From contig RXJC01000625.1 in assembly GCA_003963435.1 (NCBI GenBank), forward strand, positions 1 to 39,939: 39,939 nucleotides of DNA. The letters run 5' to 3'. Of the stretch, positions 17,017-25,134 are shown in pieces (position 1 is the stretch's first letter; each line of letters opens with the position of its first letter). Origin of the DNA: Bradyrhizobiaceae bacterium (GTDB lineage Bacteria > Pseudomonadota > Alphaproteobacteria > Rhizobiales > Xanthobacteraceae). The notes below the pieces were generated by a model. It was not told the origin of the DNA. It was given only the letters and a program-made list of their open reading frames with translations, and searched no databases. Position numbers and translations under genes: made by a program.

Positions 17017-18273
17017 ATGAATGAGCCGCGCAAGTCGCCCCTGTCGGGATTGCGGTTCGACGTCATCCGGACTTTCGTCTTCTCGCTAATACCAGTTTTC
17101 TTCGCTCTCGGCGTCCAGCTCATCGGCTTCGTGCTGATGGCGAAGTATCTCGGACCCGCCGCATTCGGCGAGCTGACAGTCATCATCTCCATCGCCGCCA
17201 TTGCGATCGAACTGACCGGCCTCGGTGCCGGCGACCTCATGATCAGGGCGGTCGCCCGACGGCCGGAAGCCTTCTCCGGCTATTTCGGCAATGCCGCGGT
17301 GCTCGGCGCCGCGACGGGCCTGGTCGCCATCGCCCTGTCAATCGGCGTGGCTTCGATCCTGGTGCCGTCGGTGGCGCTCGGTACCATCGTCATCGTGATC
17401 TCGAGCGAGGTCATCGTCGGCCGGATCTCGGCCTTCGGCGAGCAGGTCGCGATCTCCCATTCCAGCGTGGTCCGGGCGAGCGTCTATCGCAGCGTCGCAG
17501 CGCTGGCCCGGCTGTTCTTCGTCGCCGTGGCGATCTTCGGCATGCGCCATTTCTCGCTCGACACGTGGAGCTGGTTCGCTTGCGCCAATGCGGCAGCGGT
17601 CTCATCGGTCATCCTATTCGACGTCGTGAGATTGTATGGCCGGCCGACACTGTGGCTGGCGTGGAAAGAGCTCCTCGACGGCTCCTATTTCGCACTGAAC
17701 CAGATCGCCCGCGCATCGCAGTCTAATCTGGACCGGCTGTTCTTGGCCCAGACAGCGAGCCCGGCGGTGATCGGAAATTACGGCGCTGCCGCGAGGCTGG
17801 TGCAGGTCGGCATTGTTCCGATGCAGATCATCACGCGCATGTACTATCCGAAGTTCTTTGTCTTCAGCGAGAAGGGGCCGGCCGCGGTGCGCGCCTACGC
17901 GCTGCGTTCCGCGATCCCGATGCTGGCAGTTTCGATCCTGTCGGCGGGCGCGATTTCGTCGGGCGCCATCTTCATTCCATGGCTTCTAGGTCAGGGATAT
18001 GCGGACTCGATCAACGCAACGATTGCGCTCGCCTGGACACTGCCCCTGGTCGGCATACAGTATCCGGCAGCCGACGCGCTGACCGTGCTGTCGTTCCAGG
18101 GATTGCGGACGGCCATCTACCTGACTTCGGTGCTATGCAGCTCCGCTCTACTTGCGATTGCGGCCTATTTCGGCGGCGTCGGCACCATCATCGCGGCCGT
18201 CTATTTGGCCAATGCCGTGTTTGTCGTCCTGCTTTGGGCCATGATGTTTTCACGCACCCGCGCGAGAGAGTGA
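17017..18273 (+). CDS. Wzx-like oligosaccharide flippase
   Basis: The 418-residue protein shows the polysaccharide-synthase (MATE-like, MOP) pattern: an N-terminal PVFFALGVQLIGFVLMAKYLGPAAFGEL segment followed by about 12 hydrophobic helices with short loops and a central NYGAAARLVQVGIVPMQI stretch. MOP flippases move undecaprenyl-diphosphate oligosaccharide units from cytoplasmic to periplasmic leaflet. An AGGAG site precedes the ATG by about 10 bases. It lies between the second hexapeptide acyltransferase and a GT2, completing the Wzx/Wzy set of the plus operon. Confidence 0.88.
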   Translation: MNEPRKSPLSGLRFDVIRTFVFSLIPVFFALGVQLIGFVLMAKYLGPAAFGELTVIISIAAIAIELTGLGAGDLMIRAVARRPEAFSGYFGNAAVLGAATGLVAIALSIGVASILVPSVALGTIVIVISSEVIVGRISAFGEQVAISHSSVVRASVYRSVAALARLFFVAVAIFGMRHFSLDTWSWFACANAAAVSSVILFDVVRLYGRPTLWLAWKELLDGSYFALNQIARASQSNLDRLFLAQTASPAVIGNYGAAARLVQVGIVPMQIITRMYYPKFFVFSEKGPAAVRAYALRSAIPMLAVSILSAGAISSGAIFIPWLLGQGYADSINATIALAWTLPLVGIQYPAADALTVLSFQGLRTAIYLTSVLCSSALLAIAAYFGGVGTIIAAVYLANAVFVVLLWAMMFSRTRARE

Positions 18274-18280
18274 TCATCGA

Positions 18281-18490
18281 ATGACATCGTTTGACGAAAG
18301 GGCCGCCGGTCGGCTTGAGGTCGGGACAACTCGACAATTCCCCAGAATTCGGGTAGCGGATGGGGGATCGACGGTCGCTCACGCGCGACGCTGGACAACC
18401 GCCCGGGAGACAAATGGAATGACCCCGCCTCGCCTCGAAATGCTCGCGGCTCGCGGTCTTCAGTCGCATATTGCCGGGGTTCTTCGATGA
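18281..18490 (+). CDS. Doubtful 69-codon ORF filling the flippase-GT2 gap
   Basis: An ORF begins 8 bases after the flippase stop and ends with an ATGA overlap on the GT2 start. That tight fit looks like an operon gene. However, the product is Arg-rich and without recognisable domain, signal or membrane segment, and its third-codon positions are not strongly GC-rich compared with the neighbours. I regard it as probably a decayed or non-coding spacer. Without it the gap is 213 bases. Confidence 0.2.
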   Translation: MTSFDERAAGRLEVGTTRQFPRIRVADGGSTVAHARRWTTARETNGMTPPRLEMLAARGLQSHIAGVLR

Positions 18491-19428
18491 TCGCAATCTG
18501 CGCATGCACCTACAAACGCCGCTTCGGCCTGATCAAGCTGCTGGAGTCGCTTGCGAAGCTCGAGATCGAGCAGGATACTTCCATCATCATCGTCGATAAC
18601 GATGGCACCGATCCCAAGATGGAAGGCGTGGTCCTCAACGCGCCGCTGCCGCCCCGCACCACGATCCACTATTTCATCGAGCCGGTGCCTGGTATCTCGG
18701 CCGCTCGAAACCGTGCCGTCGCTGAAGCAGCCAATCTCGGCGCCGAGTTCATCGCCATGCTCGACGATGACGAGTGGGCAACCCCTCGCTGGCTGGCTGA
18801 GCTCACCAGGGTTCAGCGCGAAACCCAGGCTGCGGTTGTCGGCGGCCCGGTCAAGCCGGTCTTTTCCGAGAACCGGCAGAACCTCAACAAGCTCTGGTCG
18901 CTCTGGGGCGTCGAGCGGATGGTTCTGAACGGCAAGCCGTTCGTGTTCTGCACTTGCAATTTCCTGGCGCGGATGGACGCCGTCCTGTCGCTCGGGAACG
19001 AACCTTTCGACAAGGCGTACGGAATCACCGGCGGGGGCGACACGGTGTTCTTCCGGAAGCTCTTCCGTGATGGCTACCAGATGGCCTGGGCAGACGAGGC
19101 CCTGCTCTACGAGGACATGCCGGACGCGCGTGCCAATCTCGGCTGGCTGCGTCAGCGGCGTTATCGCGCCGGGAATGTCGCAGTGCGCTGGGAGCTGGAC
19201 GTTCCGATTCCCCCGCATCCTTCCCCTGTTGTCAAGACACTGCTCTCTCTTGCGAGGTTTCCGGTCTTCCCGCTCACCGGATGGGGGCGAAGGCATCCGC
19301 TGACCGGATGGCTGCTCGAGGCCGAGAGGCTGCGGGGACGAATCTCCGCGCATTTCGGACACTTCTATTCGGAGTACAAGAGACCCGCGGCAAGCGGCGG
19401 GGAGAAGACTTCGACAAATCGCGGATAG
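18487..19428 (+). CDS. Family 2 glycosyltransferase
   Basis: The 313-residue protein opens with IAICACTYKRRFGLIKLLES, then IIIVDNDGTD near residue 37 and the acidic cluster MLDDDEWATPRWL near residue 95, all GT-A/GT2 landmarks. A GGGDTVFFRKL stretch corresponds to the ED-type catalytic base region. The C-terminal part is basic and hydrophobic. It is paralogous in layout to the GT2 at 9268 and should add a further sugar to the repeat unit. It is the last gene of the plus operon and converges with the acyltransferase at 19457 across 28 bases; no clear T-run terminator is seen there. Confidence 0.88.
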   Translation: MIAICACTYKRRFGLIKLLESLAKLEIEQDTSIIIVDNDGTDPKMEGVVLNAPLPPRTTIHYFIEPVPGISAARNRAVAEAANLGAEFIAMLDDDEWATPRWLAELTRVQRETQAAVVGGPVKPVFSENRQNLNKLWSLWGVERMVLNGKPFVFCTCNFLARMDAVLSLGNEPFDKAYGITGGGDTVFFRKLFRDGYQMAWADEALLYEDMPDARANLGWLRQRRYRAGNVAVRWELDVPIPPHPSPVVKTLLSLARFPVFPLTGWGRRHPLTGWLLEAERLRGRISAHFGHFYSEYKRPAASGGEKTSTNRG

Positions 19429-19456
19429 TCCGCACGGGCGCCGGCCGCGAACGGGC

Positions 19457-20551
19457 TCAGCCGTGGTCGCTGGCACGGACCTTTCCGTTCGGGCGCGCCT
19501 TGTCCAGTCGAGCCCGCAGGCGCGACCGGATCGGCTTGTCGAAGAAAATCTCCGCCATCCAGGCGGACACGATCGTGATCGCCACGATCGCCAGGACGGT
19601 GAGCGGCGTGATCGCGATGTCGAACTTGCGGCTCAGTGCATAGCACCAGACAAGAATGGGGTTGTGGGTGGCGTAGAGCGGATAGGAAATTTCCCCGCTC
19701 CATTTGCACAGTCGCGCCGCCAGGGAACCCACTTGGACATAAGCGCCCGCGGCTAGCAGCAGCGGAAACGCGACCAGCACGGCAAGCAGGTCCCAGGCGA
19801 CCGACCAACCGGCCGGAGCGGGCAGCAGGAATATGGCCAGCAAGATCGCCATCGAGAGCAACGGCGGAACGCGATTGACGCGTGCTCCGGTGAGTTGCAA
19901 GGCTACGCCGAGAAAGAACGAGTAGGTCACCCGCGCCAGTCCGACGGCGAAGGCCTCCCATTTGTGTCCAAAGTCGAGGCCGCCATAGTGCACCGCTGAG
20001 CCGATCAGGCAGAGAGCCGAAACGACGCAGATCGAGAGGACGATTGAAACGGTCAATCGCTTCCACAGGACGACCAGCGCAACGTTGATCAACAGTTCAA
20101 GGAAGAGCGACCAGGCCGGCACGTTCAGGGGATACAGTTGCTCGGTGATCGGGCTGGGCAGCATGAAGGCCGCAAAACCCAGTGGTAGTAGGTTGGACGC
20201 GCTTCTCGGGAGGCTGAGCGACAGGAGCGCGACGGTGAGCCCCGTACCAAGGATGTACATGGGATAGAGGCGCGCGAAGCGCATCCGCATGAACTGGCGG
20301 ACGGTCAAGCCGGCTGTCATCTCGGCTCCATAGGCGTGGACCAAAACGAATCCGCTCAGCCCGAAGAAGAGATCGACCGCCAGATATCCGTTTGGCGGGA
20401 CCGGAATGTTCGGAAAGAAATATCGGAAATGAAACAGCAAGACGGTGATAGCTGCGGCGCCGCGCATTCCGTCCAGCGCATCGAAACGTCCGGTCGACGT
20501 TCCATTGACTCGAACCGGCCGCGGCTTCGGCTTAACAATGGCATCCTGCAT
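19457..20551 (-). CDS. Acyltransferase 3 family membrane protein (no SGNH domain)
   Basis: The protein is about 364 residues from the ATG at 20551; a GTG at 20584 would add 11 residues and is a possible alternative. It carries the AT3 start FDALDGMRGAAAITVLLFHF, with the conserved His in LFHF, then YLAVDLFFGLSGFVL and about ten membrane helices. The length fits a stand-alone acyltransferase (ExoZ/OafA core), without the periplasmic SGNH domain of the neighbouring gene. Its role is O-acylation of the EPS. It is the downstream member of a three-gene minus group (22721, 20666, 19457). Confidence 0.85.
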   Translation of the reverse strand: MQDAIVKPKPRPVRVNGTSTGRFDALDGMRGAAAITVLLFHFRYFFPNIPVPPNGYLAVDLFFGLSGFVLVHAYGAEMTAGLTVRQFMRMRFARLYPMYILGTGLTVALLSLSLPRSASNLLPLGFAAFMLPSPITEQLYPLNVPAWSLFLELLINVALVVLWKRLTVSIVLSICVVSALCLIGSAVHYGGLDFGHKWEAFAVGLARVTYSFFLGVALQLTGARVNRVPPLLSMAILLAIFLLPAPAGWSVAWDLLAVLVAFPLLLAAGAYVQVGSLAARLCKWSGEISYPLYATHNPILVWCYALSRKFDIAITPLTVLAIVAITIVSAWMAEIFFDKPIRSRLRARLDKARPNGKVRASDHG

Positions 20552-20665
20552 GTTTCTACTGGAACTCTTTCCGCGACGAGCCACTGCACAGCAGCCGAGA
20601 TCCGAGCATCGGACCGCTCAAGCAGGCCTCCAAGGAGTACGCGAACCGGCAAGACTCCATCATGG

Positions 20666-22672
20666 CTATTGTATCGACTTCTGTTCGTGCAGATCGGCGG
20701 ATGCGGGCTTGACCCGGCGCGCGAGCGCCGGCGCGATGATCGAGCCAATGTATTTGGCCCCGGTGCCGCTGAGGTGATTGTCATCCGAATAGAGCGACTT
20801 GCCGTCGCGCGTCGCAGCGCAGTGATCCACGTTACAGAGCAACGCTCCGACGTCGAGAACTGTATAGGCGCCAAGGCGGGCACCCTCGTCCAGCCAGTCG
20901 TGCACCTTCCGTTGGCGCAAATCGAAAATGGCGCGGGAAACGCCTACGGGTTCGTCGCGTTTCAACAATTGCGACAGCGCCGCCGCTTGCGGGACGAACA
21001 CCTTCTGCTCGGGAACATAGGCCACGATGAAGATACGTTTCGAATGCAGGGCCGAAAGGGTCCGCTGCAAACCGCGACGGAGCACTTGGAGATTCTCTTC
21101 GGGGCCAAGCGCGCCGGTGGTCTGGTCGTCGGCGATGAACCAGGACGGTCCGGCGCCATAGCCGTAACGCGTACCCAAGACGGCAGTCGACCAGCGGCCG
21201 ACCAGGATGACCGTGTCAATCGAGGGGTCCTCGTCGATCCGCTTGATGGCTGCGTCGACGAACAGACGGCAAGCGTTGCCGTCGGGCATGTTGAGTCCGA
21301 CCAGAGGATAACAGCCGGCCATCGTGAGAATGAGCCCCTGCCTCTGCTCCGCGCGCGCGACGGCATCGACCCCGGGGACCAACGCGTCGCCGAAGCTGTC
21401 GCCGAGAAGAGCGAAGGTGGGGACGCCATCTGGTGCACCAAGCCGGCAAATGTCGTCCGCGAGCACCCTTGTCGGGGACCGGGTATCGCATTCCCTGCGC
21501 CTCGGATTGATGTCGAACGCTCCCATCGCGAATACCCGCGTTCGCAAATCGAAGCGTTGCGGCAGCCCGCCACCGAGAGATATGCCGCCCGCGACGACCA
21601 GCAGGACGGCGGTCGCGAGCGCGGCGCCCGCGAAGACCTTACGCTGGCTGCCCCAGGTTCCGTCGGGGCGGCGGAATGGCACTTCGATCCAGCGATACGA
21701 CAGAATGGACAGCACCACCGTCAAAAGGAGCGCGATACCTGTCTCGGAATTGTCGAGTTCACCGAGGTTCAGATAGCGCATCAGGACGAAAACAGGCCAA
21801 TGCCACAAATACAGCGAGAAGGAGATCCTGCCGATCGCCACCACGTAACGATTCGACAGCCACGCCGAGACTCGCGTCACATGGTCCGCGCCGGCGGCGA
21901 TGACCAGGACCGCGCCGAGCACTGGCAGAATGGCCGCCTCGCCTGGAAACCTGGTCTGGCCGTCATAGAGAAATCCGGGGCCCGCGATCAGCGCTATCCC
22001 CAGCACCCCGGCAAGTTCGGCGCGCCGTGCATCGGCGAAATATGGCCGGTTGGCGAATGCGAGGATCGAGCCAGCGAACAATTCCCATGCCCGCGTGAAC
22101 GGGAAGAAGAAGGCGGTCGCGGGTGAAAGTCTCACGACAATTACGTTCGAGATCAGGGACGCTGCAAACAGGAGCCAGATCCAGCGACGCGGATCTTTGT
22201 TGCCGCGCATGACGAAGTACAGAAACAGAGGAACGAAAAGATAAAATTGCTCCTCGACGGCGAGCGACCAGGTGTGGAGCAGCGGACTCAGTTCGCCGGC
22301 GCTGTCGAAGTAGCCGGTATGCCGCCAAAAGTAGATGTTCGACAGATAGAGTAGGCACGAGGCAAGGCTCGATCCCAGTTCCTTGAATTCCTTCGGCATC
22401 AGGATGAAGGATGAAACGAGCGTCGTGCAGAGTAGCACGAAGAACGCAGCCGGAAAGATCCGCCTGATCCGGCGCAGATAAAACTCCTTGATCGAGAACT
22501 TCTGGCCCAGGATGTTTTGGCGCAGGATCAAGGTAATCAGGAATCCGGATATGACGAAGAAGACGTCGACCCCGATATAGCCGCCGGGAATGAAGGCAAA
22601 CCGGGCATGAAACAGGACGACCAATGCAACCGCAATCGCCCTGAGCCCGTCGATATCAGCTCGGTATTTCAT
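20666..22672 (-). CDS. Acyltransferase 3 (OafA-like) with C-terminal SGNH domain
   Basis: The 668-residue protein is a full-length OafA-type enzyme related in layout to the one at 7329: YRADIDGLRAIAVALVVLFH at the N-terminus, LLHTWSLAVEEQFYLF near residue 131, a hydrophobic core to about 365, then an SGNH domain with GDSFGD (Ser426) and the D630-x-x-H633 pair. Two such enzymes in one locus suggest two acylation steps or sites. The ATG at 22672 has a poor ribosome site. It lies 48 bases downstream of the WcaI-like transferase, likely in one operon. Confidence 0.9.
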   Translation of the reverse strand: MKYRADIDGLRAIAVALVVLFHARFAFIPGGYIGVDVFFVISGFLITLILRQNILGQKFSIKEFYLRRIRRIFPAAFFVLLCTTLVSSFILMPKEFKELGSSLASCLLYLSNIYFWRHTGYFDSAGELSPLLHTWSLAVEEQFYLFVPLFLYFVMRGNKDPRRWIWLLFAASLISNVIVVRLSPATAFFFPFTRAWELFAGSILAFANRPYFADARRAELAGVLGIALIAGPGFLYDGQTRFPGEAAILPVLGAVLVIAAGADHVTRVSAWLSNRYVVAIGRISFSLYLWHWPVFVLMRYLNLGELDNSETGIALLLTVVLSILSYRWIEVPFRRPDGTWGSQRKVFAGAALATAVLLVVAGGISLGGGLPQRFDLRTRVFAMGAFDINPRRRECDTRSPTRVLADDICRLGAPDGVPTFALLGDSFGDALVPGVDAVARAEQRQGLILTMAGCYPLVGLNMPDGNACRLFVDAAIKRIDEDPSIDTVILVGRWSTAVLGTRYGYGAGPSWFIADDQTTGALGPEENLQVLRRGLQRTLSALHSKRIFIVAYVPEQKVFVPQAAALSQLLKRDEPVGVSRAIFDLRQRKVHDWLDEGARLGAYTVLDVGALLCNVDHCAATRDGKSLYSDDNHLSGTGAKYIGSIIAPALARRVKPASADLHEQKSIQ

Positions 22673-22720
22673 ACGATATAGACTTTGAATGGCCCGCTGC
22701 TCTGCTGCCGAATGAGCAGG

Positions 22721-24004
22721 TTATGAATTGGACGAAACGACGGCTCGATCCTTAGTACGCTGGCCATCGAGCGCGACCGACAGGTTGGAGAGGATCAAGT
22801 CCTCGTAAGCTTGGAGTATCTTCTCCCGATCCATGTTCGTAGCGACGTATTGTCGCCCATTCTCGCCGAGTTCGTTGGCGAAAGGCAGATTCGAGATCAG
22901 CTTGTCGACCGTCGCAAACAGTTCTTCATCGTTGTCCGGATGAACGCAGAGCCCGGCATGGGAATCGTGCGCGAGCACGTCAGGCGGACTTCCCGGCTCC
23001 GAGATGCAAACAAACGGGCGGCCCACCGACATAATCGTGAAAAGCTTCGAGGGCAGCGCATAGTTGGCGACGCCCAGAGCCTGGGGCACGAGGTGGACCG
23101 TCGCCTTTTGCAACGTCTCGATCAATTGCTCGGCAGGGACGAGCGGCAGGAAAGTCGTATTCCGGACCTTCATCGCCGCGACCTGGGCCTTCACGCTCTC
23201 AAGCTCCGAGCCTGCGCCTCGCAATGTCACCTGAACGTCGGGCCTGCGCTCATCGAGCAGCTTGATGAGTGGCAGGAGCTGATTGAGCGCCTGCTTCTTG
23301 CCGAAATTGCCGCTATAGAGAACCGAAGGCCGATGATCGGCTTCGATCGGCTTGGCTTTCGGCAACGATGCCCATATCGGAAGAACCGTGATCGGCCTGT
23401 GGCAACCGAGCTCTTCCAGCTCCGAAAGCATGCCCTTGGTCAGGACGATCACCTCGTCGGCACGGTTGAAGGCAAGCCGCTCGATGAATCGCATGACCTT
23501 GATCTTGAATCCGCCGACCGCGATGCCGAGCGAGCGCGCAAGCCCGCTTTCGATGTCATGCACGACGCAAATGAGCTTTGCGCCGGTCCGGATTGAAACG
23601 AATTTCGCCGCAAACACCGAGAGGCAGCTTGGAACATACGAGACGACCGCATCCGCACCTTTGGCCTCGGCGCTGAGAGCGAAGCGCATGGCGCCGAAAC
23701 AATAATTGAGATCGTTTCGGAGTCGGTCGATGAATCCGCCGGCCCCGCGGCCCCGCGCCGGTATGCGATGGATGTGAATGCCCGCATAGTCCTCGCTGTC
23801 GCGTGCGCCGCCGGACCATTCGACGAACTCGTCCTCGCGCGGGTAATGAGGGCGAAAAGCCACGACGCGCACGTCATGATTGTGCTCGGAGAGGTACCGC
23901 GCGACGTCCGTGCAGTAGGGGGCAGATCCAATGCTTTCCGGCCAGAAATACGGCGAAAAATATGCGATCTTTTTCTGAGGCATCCGGTCACACGCGTTTT
24001 TCAT
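22721..24004 (-). CDS. WcaI-like family 4 glycosyltransferase
   Basis: The 427-residue protein shows the colanic-acid WcaI pattern: IAYFSPYFWPESIGSAPYC and TDVARYLSEHNHDVRVV at the N-terminus, CVVHDIESGLARSLG in the linker region, then SGNFGKKQALNQLLPLI and the nucleotide-sugar binding region VPQALGVANYALPSKLFTIM followed by GLCVHPDNDEEL. In colanic acid WcaI adds a fucose; here the donor is not known. The enzyme is GT-B and works on the lipid-linked intermediate at the inner face of the membrane. The ATG at 24004 or Met8 could be the start; neither has a strong ribosome site. Confidence 0.85.
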   Translation of the reverse strand: MKNACDRMPQKKIAYFSPYFWPESIGSAPYCTDVARYLSEHNHDVRVVAFRPHYPREDEFVEWSGGARDSEDYAGIHIHRIPARGRGAGGFIDRLRNDLNYCFGAMRFALSAEAKGADAVVSYVPSCLSVFAAKFVSIRTGAKLICVVHDIESGLARSLGIAVGGFKIKVMRFIERLAFNRADEVIVLTKGMLSELEELGCHRPITVLPIWASLPKAKPIEADHRPSVLYSGNFGKKQALNQLLPLIKLLDERRPDVQVTLRGAGSELESVKAQVAAMKVRNTTFLPLVPAEQLIETLQKATVHLVPQALGVANYALPSKLFTIMSVGRPFVCISEPGSPPDVLAHDSHAGLCVHPDNDEELFATVDKLISNLPFANELGENGRQYVATNMDREKILQAYEDLILSNLSVALDGQRTKDRAVVSSNS

Positions 24005-24069
24005 GAAGGGCAGTATTACACCTGTGATAGCTTGAGGTCGACACGTCTTGGCAAAGTTGGTGAAACGAA

Positions 24070-24360
24070 ATGCTGAACAGAGCGATCCGACCCGCCATTG
24101 CCTTTTTAATCATAGCGACCGCCGCTTTGCTAAGCACTCGAGCCGCCGAGGCCGGTTGTTCGTGCCAATGCAGCGATGGAAGCTTCCAGGCTTACTGCAC
24201 GAACCCGTACGATATCCCGCCGATCTGCCCCTCGCGGGCCTGCTTCTCGACGATGCCGCGACCACGGCCGCTCACCGGATCGGGATTTACATCATCCTGC
24301 CGTCCGGTCCGGGTCTGCGACGCCCTTGGCCGATGCACAACCAAGGACAGCTGCAGCTGA
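24070..24360 (+). CDS. Small secreted ten-cysteine protein, function unknown
   Basis: The 96-residue product has a textbook Sec signal peptide (AFLIIATAALLSTRAAEAG) with cleavage before GCSCQC. The mature part, about 68 residues, holds ten cysteines, starting GCSCQCSDG and ending RCTTKDSCS, so five disulfides are possible. It is the only plus-strand gene between two minus-strand operons and ends 15 bases from the convergent gene at 24376. No family known to me matches. The cysteine density points to a disulfide-stabilised extracellular or periplasmic peptide; an inhibitor, carbohydrate-binding or surface role are all open. Confidence 0.7.
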   Translation: MLNRAIRPAIAFLIIATAALLSTRAAEAGCSCQCSDGSFQAYCTNPYDIPPICPSRACFSTMPRPRPLTGSGFTSSCRPVRVCDALGRCTTKDSCS

Positions 24361-24375
24361 TCTGCGTCAATTTGG

Positions 24376-25134
24376 TCAGTTCCAGGGACGAACCTCCGTA
24401 TCGACGCCGGGTATCGCCACCTCATAGCCGGCGCGCCTCACTTCCTTGAAAAGTTCCCTTCTATACCGCATCTTCACGTCATCGAGGGGGGCCAGGAGCT
24501 TGGATCGAATATTCCATCCCGGTCCCACCAGAATGGATGCCGCATCCGCGGTGAAGCCGGAGTTCACAAGAGTCTTGAATTCGAGGACGACCTGTCGAGC
24601 GAGGTCTTCCGGCAACTTGTCGTAGACAGCCAGAGCGAAGCGATTGCGCTTGACCTGTATCCACCCCTCGAAGGGCCCCAGCTGGTAGGATTTCTGCAGA
24701 TAGACGAGCAGCTCCGGGGCGAATCCCCGTTGCGTCACTTCCACCCAGTAAAGAGCAAACCACAAAAACGGATCGGCAGGGGCGCAGCTTAACGAACGAA
24801 GAGCGGCCGCTTTGAACGCATCAAGACGATCGTCGAGACTTCTGCGGTCTGCCTCTCCGATCGCGTCCTCGACAAGCCGCAGCCTGATGAATGCCACCGA
24901 ACGCAGTCCGGTCGTGATGCAGGAATCAGAGATTATTAAATTGGCATGATTCAGGGCGTCCGCAAGCATTTTAGTATCGTAACGCTCCCCAGAAATCACA
25001 TGGTGCGCCATCGGGGCAAGCGACCGCTCCTGCCATGCAACGGGCTCGATAAAATATCCGAACAAGATCCCCGCGAAGCTCAAGAGCACCGCGAGACAAC
25101 GCACCAGTAAGCCGTAGAGCAGCAGGCCCTTCAT
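24376..25134 (-). CDS. Single-TM helical-repeat protein coupled to the BY-kinase gene
   Basis: The 252-residue protein has an N-terminal membrane segment (LLVRCLAVLLSFAGILFGYF) and a mostly helical outside domain with the stretch ALRSLSCAPADPFLWFALYW followed by SYQLGPFEGWIQVKRNRFAL, a tetratricopeptide-like pattern. Its ATG overlaps the stop of the Wzc-like gene by ATGA, so it is translated with it. A diverged paralogue with the same order lies at 37223-37912. I know no function for the family; an accessory of the export/polymerase complex is the contextual guess. Confidence 0.75.
   Translation of the reverse strand: MKGLLLYGLLVRCLAVLLSFAGILFGYFIEPVAWQERSLAPMAHHVISGERYDTKMLADALNHANLIISDSCITTGLRSVAFIRLRLVEDAIGEADRRSLDDRLDAFKAAALRSLSCAPADPFLWFALYWVEVTQRGFAPELLVYLQKSYQLGPFEGWIQVKRNRFALAVYDKLPEDLARQVVLEFKTLVNSGFTADAASILVGPGWNIRSKLLAPLDDVKMRYRRELFKEVRRAGYEVAIPGVDTEVRPWN

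Noticed and set aside
18281..18490. A convincing small gene between the flippase and the GT2
   Set aside because: Operon-like spacing only; base composition and translation do not look coding, so it is listed at low confidence and not used as a finding.
19429..19456. An intrinsic terminator between the convergent GT2 and acyltransferase genes
   Set aside because: GC-rich short dyads but no T-run on either strand.
20336..22126. A 596-codon plus-strand frame over the acyltransferase genes
   Set aside because: It is the antisense of two well-formed AT3 genes and has a low-complexity charged translation.
24048..24449. An alternative overlapping plus-strand frame of 133 codons over the cysteine-rich gene
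   Set aside because: It lacks a signal peptide and domain; the frame at 24070 gives a clean signal peptide and a coherent cysteine pattern.
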